The notes under the pieces were generated by a model, which saw nothing but the letters and a program-made list of their open reading frames with translations, was not told the origin of the DNA and ran no database searches. From assembly GCF_001428305.1 (NCBI RefSeq), contig NZ_LMRZ01000003.1, positions 196,225 to 260,224 on the forward strand: a stretch of 64,000 bases of DNA, read 5' to 3'. Source of the DNA: Janibacter sp. Soil728 (GTDB lineage Bacteria; Actinomycetota; Actinomycetes; Actinomycetales; Dermatophilaceae). Below, piece by piece: positions 1-9,856 of the stretch. The first letter of the stretch is position 1. Each line of letters opens with the position of its first letter. Made by a program: the position numbers and the translations under genes.

Positions 1-741
1 GATCCGGTCCAGGGCCACGGGGATCGCTCGGGCCCAGCCTGCAAGCTCCTCGTTGACCTCGATGCGCAGCGCTTGGAAGGTCCGCTTGGCCGGGTGCCCG
101 CCATTGCGCTGAGAGGCCATCGGGATGGTTGCGCGCAGCAGCTCCACGAGGCGGCCGGACCGATCGAAGGGAGCGGCCTCCCGCTCCCTGACGACCGCGC
201 GGGCGATCTTCTGCGCGAAGCGCTCCTCGCCGTACTGGGACAGCACCCGGGCGAGCTCACGCCCGTCGTAGGTGTTGAGCACCTCGGCCGCGGTCATCCC
301 GGTCGTCGGGTCCATCCGCATGTCCAGTGGCGCGTCGTGGGCGTAGGCGAAGCCGCGCTCGGTCTCGTCGAGCTGCAGCGAGGAGACCCCGAGGTCGAAG
401 AAGGCAGAGGTCACGGTCTCGATGCCGAGGTCGTCGAGGACCGAGCCGATCTCGTCGTTGACCGCGTGCACGAGCGTGGCCCGCTCGCCGAACCGGGCGA
501 GCCGCTCCCCCGCGAGGCGCAGCGCCTGCGGGTCGCGGTCGATGCCGATGAGGCGCACCTGCGGGTCGGCCTCGAGGACGGCTTCTGCGTGCCCACCCAT
601 GCCGAGGGTCCCGTCGACGTGGATCGCGCCCGGCGTGGAGAGCGCGGGCGCGAGCAGGTCGAGGACCTCGGTGAGCATGACGGGGACGTGCCGGGAGGCG
701 GCGTCGCGACCCTGCTGGGGTCGGGCGTCTGCGTCGTCCAC
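1..741 (-). CDS. rsmH: 16S rRNA (cytosine(1402)-N(4))-methyltransferase RsmH, 3' end beyond window
   Basis: Methylates N4 of C1402 in 16S rRNA using S-adenosylmethionine; it is the second gene of the division/cell-wall (dcw) cluster. Read on the minus strand the protein begins VDDADARPQ and continues with the RsmH opening [13 protein letters not shown], then the SAM-binding stretch [16 protein letters not shown] and the motif GIDRDPQAL, followed by [12 protein letters not shown] and LDMRMD. I chose the GTG at 741 because a GGGAG ribosome-binding site lies 6 bases upstream; a second GTG at 747 is too close to it. About 247 codons are visible, so the C-terminal part is missing off the window edge. 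It follows mraZ on the same strand, the usual mraZ-rsmH order. Confidence 0.93.
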   Translation of the reverse strand, partial: MDDADARPQQGRDAASRHVPVMLTEVLDLLAPALSTPGAIHVDGTLGMGGHAEAVLEADPQVRLIGIDRDPQALRLAGERLARFGERATLVHAVNDEIGSVLDDLGIETVTSAFFDLGVSSLQLDETERGFAYAHDAPLDMRMDPTTGMTAAEVLNTYDGRELARVLSQYGEERFAQKIARAVVREREAAPFDRSGRLVELLRATIPMASQRNGGHPAKRTFQALRIEVNEELAGWARAIPVALDRI

Positions 742-907
742 GGGCACTCCCTTCGTCTCGGCTCGGTGGTTGTGGTGGTCGTGGTGCGGTGTCGGGGGTG
801 ATCTCCGGGTCTGTCCTGCAGCTGCCACCTGGTCCCCATCCGGGACGATCCGGCCCGGGGGAAGTCGGGTCGGCGCCGTCACGGCTGGAGGCCGGATGGC
901 AGCTGCC

Positions 908-1339
908 TCACATGAGTCCGGGGATCACCTCCTCGGACTGGTCGGCGAAGGCCTGCTCGGTGCTGGCGAGGTAGTCGTTCCACGCAGTGGTGTCCCAGAC
1001 CTCGACGCGCGAGCCGGTGCCGATGACCGTGCAGTCACGGTCCAGGCCGGCGTACTGACGCAGCGCGGCGGGCACGGTGACCCGGCCCTGCTTGTCGGGG
1101 ATCTCGTCGCTGGCGCCGGAGAGGAAGACGCGCATGTAGTCACGTGCGGCCTTGCTGGAGGTGGGCGCCTCCTGGAACTTCTGCGTGACCTTGACGAACT
1201 CCTCCATCGGGAAGACGTAGAGGCAGCGCTCCTGGCCGCGGGTCATGACCAGACCGCCGGCGAGCTTGTCGCGGAACTTGGCGGGGAGGAACAGGCGGCC
1301 CTTGTCGTCGAGCTTCGGGGTGTGGGTACCGAGAAACAT
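908..1339 (-). CDS. mraZ: Transcriptional regulator MraZ
   Basis: First gene of the dcw cluster and a DNA-binding repressor of its own operon. The 143-aa protein has the two tandem SpoVT/AbrB-like repeats of the family: the first carries [14 protein letters not shown] and the second [13 protein letters not shown], each with the diagnostic GR-(L/V)-x-(L/V)-P core. The start at 1339 gives the canonical N-terminus [10 protein letters not shown] and has a GGGGAGG ribosome-binding site about 8 bases upstream; an upstream in-frame ATG would add 20 untypical residues. rsmH follows about 165 bases downstream on the same strand. Direct GTGG repeats in the upstream region are likely its own binding sites. 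Confidence 0.95.
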   Translation of the reverse strand: MFLGTHTPKLDDKGRLFLPAKFRDKLAGGLVMTRGQERCLYVFPMEEFVKVTQKFQEAPTSSKAARDYMRVFLSGASDEIPDKQGRVTVPAALRQYAGLDRDCTVIGTGSRVEVWDTTAWNDYLASTEQAFADQSEEVIPGLM

Positions 1340-1662
1340 CGCGCCCACCTCCCCTTCGTGTCGACCCTCATGGCTCCCTGCTCTTCCTTGTTCCACCACT
1401 TTACTCCACTACTGCTCCCAAGCACACCCCAGACGGCCCTCCTGAGCGAAAAATTTGCTGGGTTTTCCCTGATAAACAAGGGGTGGTGCAAAGTGGGGCA
1501 CTTTTTCACCATTCCGGGCCGAAGGGGGGTTCTCCCCCTCCTCTTGCGCCACCGTGACCGGCTGGTGACCGCATTTCCCGCGGTCCGGGGCGCTGCGCCC
1601 CTTAAGGTCGGGTGGACAGCGGAGCGAAGTGGGGCGGCGAGCTCGTCCGGATCGGAGACCTG
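1340..1662. other. Divergent intergenic region mraZ / moxR
   Basis: This 323-base gap separates the divergent mraZ and moxR genes. It contains the GTGG repeats next to mraZ and an AT-richer patch around 1445-1510 that is unusual for this genome and probably holds the mraZ promoter. No RNA gene or convincing small ORF was recognised. Confidence 0.5.
1390..1420 (-). promoter_or_regulatory. Probable MraZ-binding repeats upstream of mraZ
   Basis: On the minus strand GTGG or TGGG-type blocks recur at roughly 10-base spacing (GTGGAG, then AAAGTGGTGG, preceded by TGGGAG). MraZ proteins bind direct G-rich repeats of this period in front of their own gene. The assignment is by pattern and position only. 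Confidence 0.5.
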
Positions 1663-2658
1663 GTGACTCTCAGCAGAGAGAGCACGCCCTCGGTGACGCC
1701 ATCACCCAGCGCAGACCTCGAGGACGTCGTACGTGTCGGGGGTGCACTCGCCGACACGATGAACTCGGTCATCGAGGGCAAGCCCGATGTGGTGCTCACG
1801 GCCATCACCGCGCTTCTGGCGGAGGGGCACCTGCTCATCGAGGATGTCCCCGGCGTCGGCAAGACGATGCTCGCCAAGACCCTCGCGCGCAGCATCGACG
1901 TGTCGGTGCGCCGCGTGCAGTTCACTCCCGACCTGCTGCCGAGCGACATCACCGGCGTGAGCATCTACAACCAGGAGCGGCGCGACTTCGAGTTCCGTCC
2001 CGGGGCGGTCTTCGCCAATGTCGTCGTCGGCGACGAGATCAACCGCGCGTCACCCAAGGCGCAGTCGGCTCTCCTGGAGTGCATGGAGGAGTCGCAGGTG
2101 ACGGTCGACGGCCACACCTACGAGCTGCCGCACCCCTTCATGATCATGGCGACGCAGAACCCCGTGGAGATGGAGGGCACGTACCCGCTGCCCGAGGCCC
2201 AGCGCGACCGCTTCATGGCCCGCCTGTCGATGGGCTACCCGACAGCGGCTGCCGAGGTCGCGATGCTCGACCACCACGGCGCGAGCTCCCCGATCGAGCA
2301 GCTGCGGCCCGTCACCGACGCAGCGGGCATCAGCCGACTCATCCATGCGGTGCGCACCGTCCACACCTCGCCTGCCGTGCGGCAGTACATCGTCGACATC
2401 GCGGCGATGACGCGCACCAGCTCCCTGATCCGTCTGGGGGCCTCCCCGCGAGCGACCCTGCACCTGCTGCGCGCCGGCCGCTCCCGCGCTGCCCTGGCAG
2501 GACGTGACCACGTCCTGCCCGACGACATCCAGGCCATCGCCCCCATCGTGCTCGCCCACCGGTTGCTGCTCAGCAGCGAGGCCCAGCTGGCTCGCCGCGA
2601 GCCGCTGGAGATCGTCACCGAGCTCGTGCGCCGCACCCGGGTCCCGGCTGCGAGATGA
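1663..2658 (+). CDS. MoxR family AAA+ ATPase
   Basis: AAA+ chaperone-like ATPase, probably acting with the DUF58 protein encoded next. Taking the GTG at 1663, which has CGGAGA 6 bases upstream, the protein has 331 aa, typical of MoxR. Walker A is GVGKT at about 64-68, Walker B is VVVGDEINRAS at about 120, and sensor 1 lies in MATQNP near 160; LPEAQRDRF is another MoxR hallmark. An earlier in-frame GTG at 1612 would add 17 residues. The gene is followed after 10 bases by the DUF58 gene and then the transglutaminase gene, the widespread MoxR-DUF58-TgpA operon. Its cellular role here is inferred only from that context. Confidence 0.9.
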   Translation: MTLSRESTPSVTPSPSADLEDVVRVGGALADTMNSVIEGKPDVVLTAITALLAEGHLLIEDVPGVGKTMLAKTLARSIDVSVRRVQFTPDLLPSDITGVSIYNQERRDFEFRPGAVFANVVVGDEINRASPKAQSALLECMEESQVTVDGHTYELPHPFMIMATQNPVEMEGTYPLPEAQRDRFMARLSMGYPTAAAEVAMLDHHGASSPIEQLRPVTDAAGISRLIHAVRTVHTSPAVRQYIVDIAAMTRTSSLIRLGASPRATLHLLRAGRSRAALAGRDHVLPDDIQAIAPIVLAHRLLLSSEAQLARREPLEIVTELVRRTRVPAAR

Positions 2659-2668
2659 GGAGATCCCG

Positions 2669-3883
2669 GTGACGGCGCGAGGGCGACTCTTCCTCGGCGC
2701 CGGTGCGCTCGTCACCCTCGCCGGGCTCATCCTGGGCCTGCACGACCTGACCAAGATCGGTGTCCTGCTGCTCCTCCTCCCGGCCCTCGCGGCGACGCTC
2801 GCCCGACGCGACCTCGACCTGGAGGTCTCCCGGACGGTCGCGCCGGTCCGGGTCACGACCGACGCACACGCCGACGTCACGGTCCAGGTGCACAACTCCA
2901 GCCGCCTGCCCACACCTCTCCTGCGCGGCGAGGAGGGACTGGCCTTCGCCCTCGGCGACCGACCGCACCTGCTCATCCCGCGGCTCGATCGCGGCGAGAG
3001 CCGCCGGGTGACCTACCGAGTGCGCTCGCACGTGCGCGGGCACCACCGCATCGGCCCGCTGACGATCCGGGTCAACGACCCCTTCGGCCTGGCCACCCGG
3101 GCGGTCGACCTGCCGGGCGAGACCTCACTCGTCGTCCTGCCGCGAGTCCTCCCCCTGGGGTCGGTGCGTGGCGTCCCCGCGGGCGGCGGCGGCGAGACGT
3201 CGAGCTCACCGCGCGTCGCGCTCCACGGTGAGGAGGACGTGGGGGTTCGCGAGTACCGGGTCGGTGACGACCTGCGCCGCGTCCACTGGCGCTCGACGGC
3301 ACGGACGGGCGAGATGATGGTGCGCCAGGACGAGCAGCCCACCCGCCGCCGCGCACTGGTCCTGCTCGATGACCGGGAGTCGGTGCATGCCGGGACCGGC
3401 GACGGCGGCTCCTTCGAGTGGTCGGTGACGGCCGTGGCCTCCGTGGTGACGCTGCTGCTCGGCGAGGGCTTCCAGGTCCACCTGTGTCGCGCCTCCGACG
3501 AGTCCGGGGCCGTCGTGCCCGTCGCGAGCCTCGATCACGCGCTCGACGACCTCGCCGGTGTGCAGCCGAGCGGGACGACCTCACCCCGCGGCCTGTCAGA
3601 GGCCCTCGACGAGTTCACCCAGCACGGTGGCGGCATGGTCGTCGGAGTGCTCGGCGCCCTCGACGACGAGGTCGCGGCGCTCTTCACCGCCAGCAACCGC
3701 CGCGGGATCGCGATGGTCGTCGACCGGGGTGGCTTCACCGACCGACGCTCCGTGCCAGGTCCTGCGGACGCCACGGTGCACCGGCTGACGAGTGGCGGTT
3801 GGCGCGCCGAGGTCGTGCGGCCCGGTGCCGTCCTCGCCGAGATCTGGGCCCGGGCGAGCGTCGGTGTGGGGACGCTGCGATGA
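2669..3883 (+). CDS. DUF58 domain-containing membrane protein
   Basis: A 404-aa protein that starts at a GTG behind GAGGAG. Two hydrophobic helices near the N-terminus (about 8-45) anchor it to the membrane, and the rest is cytoplasmic with a DUF58 signature around residues 192-220 (VREYRVGDD, then RRVHW). DUF58 proteins carry a von Willebrand A-like fold and commonly partner MoxR ATPases. The stop codon overlaps the start of the transglutaminase gene as ATGA, so the two are probably translationally coupled. The family's biochemical activity is not established; a role in assembly or control of a cell-envelope complex is inference from the operon. Confidence 0.88.
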   Translation: MTARGRLFLGAGALVTLAGLILGLHDLTKIGVLLLLLPALAATLARRDLDLEVSRTVAPVRVTTDAHADVTVQVHNSSRLPTPLLRGEEGLAFALGDRPHLLIPRLDRGESRRVTYRVRSHVRGHHRIGPLTIRVNDPFGLATRAVDLPGETSLVVLPRVLPLGSVRGVPAGGGGETSSSPRVALHGEEDVGVREYRVGDDLRRVHWRSTARTGEMMVRQDEQPTRRRALVLLDDRESVHAGTGDGGSFEWSVTAVASVVTLLLGEGFQVHLCRASDESGAVVPVASLDHALDDLAGVQPSGTTSPRGLSEALDEFTQHGGGMVVGVLGALDDEVAALFTASNRRGIAMVVDRGGFTDRRSVPGPADATVHRLTSGGWRAEVVRPGAVLAEIWARASVGVGTLR

Positions 3884-6174
3884 GGCACGACCCCAAGATC
3901 ATCGCCGGGCTGCTCGCCGCCGCCGCGACCCTGGTCGTCATGCTCCCGATGCGGGGGCTCTTCGACGCCTCTCCCTGGCTCTACCCGTCCGTCCTCGGGG
4001 TCGTCGTGGTCGCCGCCTCAGGCATGATCCTGCGATCCCTGACCCACCGGTCCGGGGTGATCATCATCGGGCAGGCACTCGTGGCCGCCGCCTATGTGCT
4101 GGTCACGCAGCTGGGCGAGACCACCCGGCTGGTGGTGCTGCCCACGCCACGGTCGGTCACGGCGCTCGTCGACCACTTCGAGCAGGCCAGGGACACGATC
4201 ACGACCTACGCCGCTCCCGCTCCCGCCACTCCCGGCATCGTCGTCGCCCTCGTCATCATCGTCGTCGTCGTCGCCCTGGCCGTCGACCTGTCGAGCGTCA
4301 CCGCCGGCACCCCGGCGGTGGCGGGACTCCCCCTCCTGTCGCTCTTCCTCGTCTCGGCAGCCAACTCCGGAGGATCCCTCTACGGGCTCTGGTTCGTCGT
4401 CAGCGCCGCGCTGTGGCTGGCCATGGTCGCCCACCAGTCCGACATCGACCTGCGTGGGTGGGCGACGTCCATCCCTCTCATGGCACGGGGTGACGGCGAC
4501 GGGATCGCCTCGCGGTCACACCGCTGGCAAGCGGCCCGGGTGGGGGCCTTCGCTCTCGTGGCGGCCGTCGCGGTCGCGACCTTCGTCCCGCACCTGCCGC
4601 CGCGCTATGTCCTCGACGGGCTCGGCCGAGGCGGTGGCGGCGCAGGAGGCGGGGCCGGTCTGCGGCTGTCCTCCGAGCTCGACCTCAGGCGCAGCCTGGA
4701 GTCCCCCAGCGAGGTGCCCGTCCTGCGCTACACCACCGACGACCCGACACCGGGACCGCTGCGGGTCGCCGTCGTCGAGGACTTCGACGGGGGCCTGGGG
4801 CGGATGCGCTCGCGTGCCCTGGAGCCCCAGGAGGGATACTCCCCCGAAAACCCGGTGGCCAGGGTGCCGGACACGATCGGTCGCGACCTGCGCACCCTCG
4901 TCGTCGAGGACAACGGCATCGCCGCACCCCAGCTGCCCCTGCCGTGGCTGACCCGGTCGGCCGACCTGGGCGGCATCCCGTGGTCGCTGGGAGTCGATGG
5001 CACCGCGCAGGTCCAACGCACACCCGGGACCTACTCGGCGTCCTTCGTCGAGCTGGACCCGCAGGACGCAGACTTCGCCGTCCTTCCGCCGAGCAACCCG
5101 GACACCAATGTCGACAACACCGCCTACCGGGACGCCTACCTCAGTCTCGACAGCGGATCGATCGTCGAGGTCTCCCGGCTGGCCAACTCCTTGGCCGGGA
5201 TCGACGCCACCCCGATCGAGATCGCCCAGGCCATCCAGGAGTACCTGCGCGGCCCCGACTTCGAGTACGACCTGGAGCTGCCCGAGAGGCCACAGGGCCG
5301 CGACCCGGTCGTCCACTTCCTGCGGACCAAGGTCGGCTACTGCCAGCAGTTCGCCGCCACCATGACGCTGCTCGCCCGCGCCCGCGGCATCCCCGCCCGG
5401 GTCGTCATCGGCTTCCTCCCCGGCTCGAGCGCCAACGGCCGCGACCGGATCGTGCGGGCCAGCGACGCTCACGCCTGGCCGGAGCTGTACTTCGAAGGAG
5501 TCGGTTGGACGCGCTTCGAGCCGACACCGGGCCAACGGGCGGCCAGCGTGCCCGGGTACTCGATCAGCATCGACGACTCCACCAGCACCGACACGACCAC
5601 GAGCACCAGCGAGCCGACGAGCACCTCGAGCACGGCGCCCTCGCAGACCGACGAGACCGTCGTCGCCGACCCAGCCGCCGCAGCGCAGGCGGGCACCCCG
5701 CGATGGGTCTGGTGGCTCCTCGGCCTGGCGGGTCTGCTCGCGGTGCTCGCGATCCTGCCGGCCACCGCGTGGTTCGCCCGACGACGTGAACGGCGCACCG
5801 CCCGAGACTCTGCGGAGCGGGTCGAGCGCGAGTGGCGCGAGCTGGTCACCCAGCTCGAGGACCTGGGCATCCGGGCACCGGTGGGCGCCACGCCTCGCCA
5901 GTCGGGGCGTTGGATCGGCCACCGGATGCACCTGGAGGCACCGATGCAGGAACAGCTCGACCACGTCGTGGCCACCCTGGAGCGGGCTCGCTACGGCACG
6001 CCCGGGCAGGACCTGCCCGATGTCTCCCGCGAGGTCGACGCGCTCGTGGGCCGGGTCCGCTCCAGCCGTCAGCGGTCGGCGCAGCTGCGCTCGATCCTGT
6101 GGCCGCAGGACGGCCTCGACGTCTGGCGGTCGTGGGGGCGGGCGGTCCTCGACCGCCTCCCCGGGCGGAGGTAG
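3880..6174 (+). CDS. TgpA-like transmembrane transglutaminase-family protein
   Basis: A 764-aa membrane protein. The first ~240 residues form a block of six or so hydrophobic helices. An extracytoplasmic transglutaminase-like cysteine-protease domain follows, with catalytic Cys in VGYCQQFA and His in SDAHAWPEL; the third acidic position lies in GWTRFEPTP, where Glu is common in actinobacterial members. A Ser/Thr-rich linker (STSTDTTTSTSEPTS) leads to a last transmembrane helix (WVWWLLGLAGLLAVLAIL) and a charged cytoplasmic tail. The ATG at 3880 overlaps the DUF58 stop by four bases. It is the third gene of the MoxR-DUF58-transglutaminase operon. The substrate is unknown; work on envelope proteins or peptidoglycan is inferred from topology. 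Confidence 0.9.
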   Translation: MRHDPKIIAGLLAAAATLVVMLPMRGLFDASPWLYPSVLGVVVVAASGMILRSLTHRSGVIIIGQALVAAAYVLVTQLGETTRLVVLPTPRSVTALVDHFEQARDTITTYAAPAPATPGIVVALVIIVVVVALAVDLSSVTAGTPAVAGLPLLSLFLVSAANSGGSLYGLWFVVSAALWLAMVAHQSDIDLRGWATSIPLMARGDGDGIASRSHRWQAARVGAFALVAAVAVATFVPHLPPRYVLDGLGRGGGGAGGGAGLRLSSELDLRRSLESPSEVPVLRYTTDDPTPGPLRVAVVEDFDGGLGRMRSRALEPQEGYSPENPVARVPDTIGRDLRTLVVEDNGIAAPQLPLPWLTRSADLGGIPWSLGVDGTAQVQRTPGTYSASFVELDPQDADFAVLPPSNPDTNVDNTAYRDAYLSLDSGSIVEVSRLANSLAGIDATPIEIAQAIQEYLRGPDFEYDLELPERPQGRDPVVHFLRTKVGYCQQFAATMTLLARARGIPARVVIGFLPGSSANGRDRIVRASDAHAWPELYFEGVGWTRFEPTPGQRAASVPGYSISIDDSTSTDTTTSTSEPTSTSSTAPSQTDETVVADPAAAAQAGTPRWVWWLLGLAGLLAVLAILPATAWFARRRERRTARDSAERVEREWRELVTQLEDLGIRAPVGATPRQSGRWIGHRMHLEAPMQEQLDHVVATLERARYGTPGQDLPDVSREVDALVGRVRSSRQRSAQLRSILWPQDGLDVWRSWGRAVLDRLPGRR

Positions 6175-6224
6175 AACCGCCCACGAGTCGTCCGCGCGTC
6201 GACCTCCACCCAGAGCAGTGACGA

Positions 6225-6266
6225 CGAAGGGAGGCACCCACCATCTGGTGGGTGCCTCCCTTCGTG
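6225..6266. terminator. Bidirectional terminator between transglutaminase gene and rpoD
   Basis: A perfect 20-base inverted repeat (arms 6225-6244 and 6247-6266, arm beginning ACGAAGGGAGGC) lies between two convergent genes, so it can end transcription from both sides. There is no long T-run, as usual in high-GC actinobacteria. Confidence 0.85.
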
Positions 6267-6290
6267 CCATCCGGCCGCGCTGTCTCGACC

Positions 6291-7862
<1,572 letters not shown>

Positions 7863-7966
7863 CAACAACCTTTCGTCACGGGAGATGTCGCCGGGCACGT
7901 GATGAGGTTGGCGTGAGAGCCTCATCCACCCGACTCGCCCGGACGCTGTGCGTTGGGCTCATCACC

Positions 7967-7972
7967 ATTATA
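7967..7972 (-). promoter_or_regulatory. Putative -10 box of rpoD promoter
   Basis: The minus strand reads TATAAT here, in a short AT-rich stretch that stands out in this genome, about 105 bases before the rpoD start. The hexamer expected 17 bases upstream is a poor -35 match, so the promoter call rests on the -10 element. Confidence 0.5.
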
Positions 7973-7997
7973 AAACGACATGTCGGCAAACACCGCA

Positions 7998-8021
7998 GCG
8001 GGCGCCCCGAAGGGCGCCCGC
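7998..8021 (-). terminator. Hairpin terminator after universal stress protein gene
   Basis: A 10-base perfect stem (GCGGGCGCCC with its complement) and a CGAA loop sit 17 bases beyond the stop codon of the universal stress gene and upstream of rpoD. Confidence 0.75.
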
Positions 8022-8038
8022 GATGGTCGAGATGGGGT

Positions 8039-8437
8039 TCAGCGCGCCTTGACGGCGAGCACGTCGCAGGGCGCATCGAGCAGCACCCGCTGGGCGTTGG
8101 AGCCCAGGATGAGCTTGCCGACGGGGGTGCGCTTGCGCAGCCCGATGATGATCAGGCTGGCGTCGGTCTCCTCGGCGACGACGATGAGGTCCTCGGCCGG
8201 CTCCTTGCCACGCACGAGTCCGCGGACCTCGCCCTCGACACCTGCCTCCTCGAGGCGGCTGCGCACCTGCTTGAGGTCATCTTCGTTCTTGCGGGCGCTG
8301 TCGCCGCTCAGACCGGCACCCCCGCGGTCGGAGTGGATGACGACGAGGTTGTCCTTCCGTAGGCGGCACTCCTCGAAGGCTCGCTCGAGCGCGGCCTCGC
8401 CTTCCTTGGTGGACACATATCCCACGACGATTGTCAT
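8039..8437 (-). CDS. Universal stress protein (UspA family)
   Basis: A single-domain Usp of 132 aa. It opens with the beta-strand TIVVGYVSTKEGEAALERAF and ends with the nucleotide-binding segment GLRKRTPVGKLILGSNAQRV followed by LLDAPCDVLAVK, which fits the ATP-binding G-x2-G-x9-G-(S/T) pattern of the ATP-binding Usp subfamily. It stands alone between metX and rpoD with its own terminator. The client or stress is not readable from the sequence; members of this subfamily act in stress survival and in adenine nucleotide sensing. Confidence 0.88.
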   Translation of the reverse strand: MTIVVGYVSTKEGEAALERAFEECRLRKDNLVVIHSDRGGAGLSGDSARKNEDDLKQVRSRLEEAGVEGEVRGLVRGKEPAEDLIVVAEETDASLIIIGLRKRTPVGKLILGSNAQRVLLDAPCDVLAVKAR

Positions 8438-8510
8438 CGTTGCTCCTCGGCAGTTCTACTGGTGCGGATGGACCTGCGCCAGACGCTACACCGCGGCGGC
8501 GTGACCTGTC

Positions 8511-9671
8511 TCACTCCGCCTCCACCGTGTCGGGCGGGCCCACGCCCGAGACGGCCTCGCGCAGCAGCATGGCCACCTGGTCGACCTCGGTGAGGAAGCC
8601 GTCGTGCCCGACCCTCGAGCTGATCGTGGCCAGCTCGGCGCCGAGGTGGGCCTGCGCCACCTCGTGCGACAGCCGCGGCGGGTAGAGCCGGTCGGAGTCG
8701 ACGGGGACGAGCACGAGACGACCGGCGAAGGGAGCCAGTGCCGCGGTCAGCCCACCTCGCCCTCGACCGATGTCGTGGGAGTTCATCGCCTCCGAGAGCA
8801 CGATGTAGGAGTTGGCGTCGAAGCGCCCGGCGAGCTTGCCGCCGTGGTGGTCGAGGTAGCTCTCGATCGCGTAGCGCGGCCGGCCGTCCTCCCCCGGGAC
8901 CTCGTCCTGCTCGTCGCGACCGAAGCGCTCGTGCAGCTCGAGCTCGCTGCGGTAGGTGACGTGGGCGATGCGCCGCGCGATCCCCAGCCCGACCTCGGGG
9001 CCGTGCGGGTTGTCGTAGTAGTCGCCGCCGGCGAACCACGGGTCATTGCGGATCGCGAGGATCTGGGTCTGGCTCCAGGCGATCTGCTCCGCCGTCGCGT
9101 ACCCGCTGGAGGCCAGCGCCACCGCGGTCCGCACGCGGTCGGGGAAGGACGCGACCCACTCGAGCGTGCGCATGCCGCCCATGGACCCGCCGACGACGGT
9201 GTGCCACTGGGCGATCCCCAGGGCGTCGGCCAGTCGCGCCTCTGCGGCGACCTGATCACGGATCGTGACGCGAGGGAAGCGGCTGCCCCAGGGGCGACCG
9301 TCGGCGGCAGATGTCCCCGGACCCGTGCTCCCCTGGCAGCCACCCAGGACGTTGACCGCCACGACGAAGTACTCGTCGGTGTCGAGCAGCGCTCCGGGCC
9401 CGACGAGGTCGGGCCACCAGCCGACCGTGGGATGGCCCGGACCGGACGGGCCGACGACATGGCTGTCTCCGGTGAGCGCGTGCTCGACGAGGACGGCGTT
9501 GTCGCGGGCCGGGTTGAGCGCGCCCCAGGTCTCGTAGGCGAGTACGACGTCGGGCAGGTGGTCGCCGGACTCGAGGGTGAGATCACCGATCGCCTGGAAG
9601 ATGCGGTCGCCGGGCGGGTCGCCGTCGCGCCACAGCGCGGTGCCCGTGGGGGGTGTGGTGGTAACACTCAT
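8511..9671 (-). CDS. metX: Homoserine O-acetyltransferase MetX
   Basis: Transfers the acetyl group from acetyl-CoA to homoserine in methionine synthesis. The 386-aa alpha/beta-hydrolase fold protein shows the nucleophile elbow GGSMGGMRTLEW (catalytic Ser), the early motif VLVEHALTGDSHV, an Asp in LVLVPVDSDRLYPP and the His in SRVGHDGFLTEV. The ATG at 9671 is chosen because GGGAG lies 7 bases upstream and because upstream codons overlap the riboswitch. The partner enzyme metY lies 12 kb away on the same strand and both are preceded by the same riboswitch class, so the acetylhomoserine route to homocysteine is jointly controlled by S-adenosylmethionine. Confidence 0.95.
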   Translation of the reverse strand: MSVTTTPPTGTALWRDGDPPGDRIFQAIGDLTLESGDHLPDVVLAYETWGALNPARDNAVLVEHALTGDSHVVGPSGPGHPTVGWWPDLVGPGALLDTDEYFVVAVNVLGGCQGSTGPGTSAADGRPWGSRFPRVTIRDQVAAEARLADALGIAQWHTVVGGSMGGMRTLEWVASFPDRVRTAVALASSGYATAEQIAWSQTQILAIRNDPWFAGGDYYDNPHGPEVGLGIARRIAHVTYRSELELHERFGRDEQDEVPGEDGRPRYAIESYLDHHGGKLAGRFDANSYIVLSEAMNSHDIGRGRGGLTAALAPFAGRLVLVPVDSDRLYPPRLSHEVAQAHLGAELATISSRVGHDGFLTEVDQVAMLLREAVSGVGPPDTVEAE

Positions 9672-9679
9672 CAGGATGA

Positions 9680-9795
9680 CTCCCGGCTCGCCTTGCCACA
9701 TCACTGCGATGCAGCCTGGTCATCACCCGGGGCACCCCGTCGCGAGGAGGGTTGCCGGCCAGCGAGCCGGGGCTTGACGCTGGCGCTCATGACCT
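9680..9795 (-). promoter_or_regulatory. SAM-IV riboswitch controlling metX
   Basis: The minus strand begins GGTCATGAGCGCCAGCG, continues through CAAGCCCCGGCTCGCTGG and CCGGCAACCCTCCTCGCGA and closes with GGTGATGACC, which pairs with the opening GGTC (P1). A short hairpin and a GGCAAGGCGAGCC pseudoknot-type segment follow, as in actinobacterial SAM-IV elements. It ends just before the metX ribosome-binding site. SAM binding is expected to lower metX expression. Confidence 0.93.
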
Positions 9796-9856
9796 GGCAA
9801 CCATGCTAGCCGCAGGAGCAGCCCTCGATCGAGCCCGGTCCGGTGTGCGGACCGAC

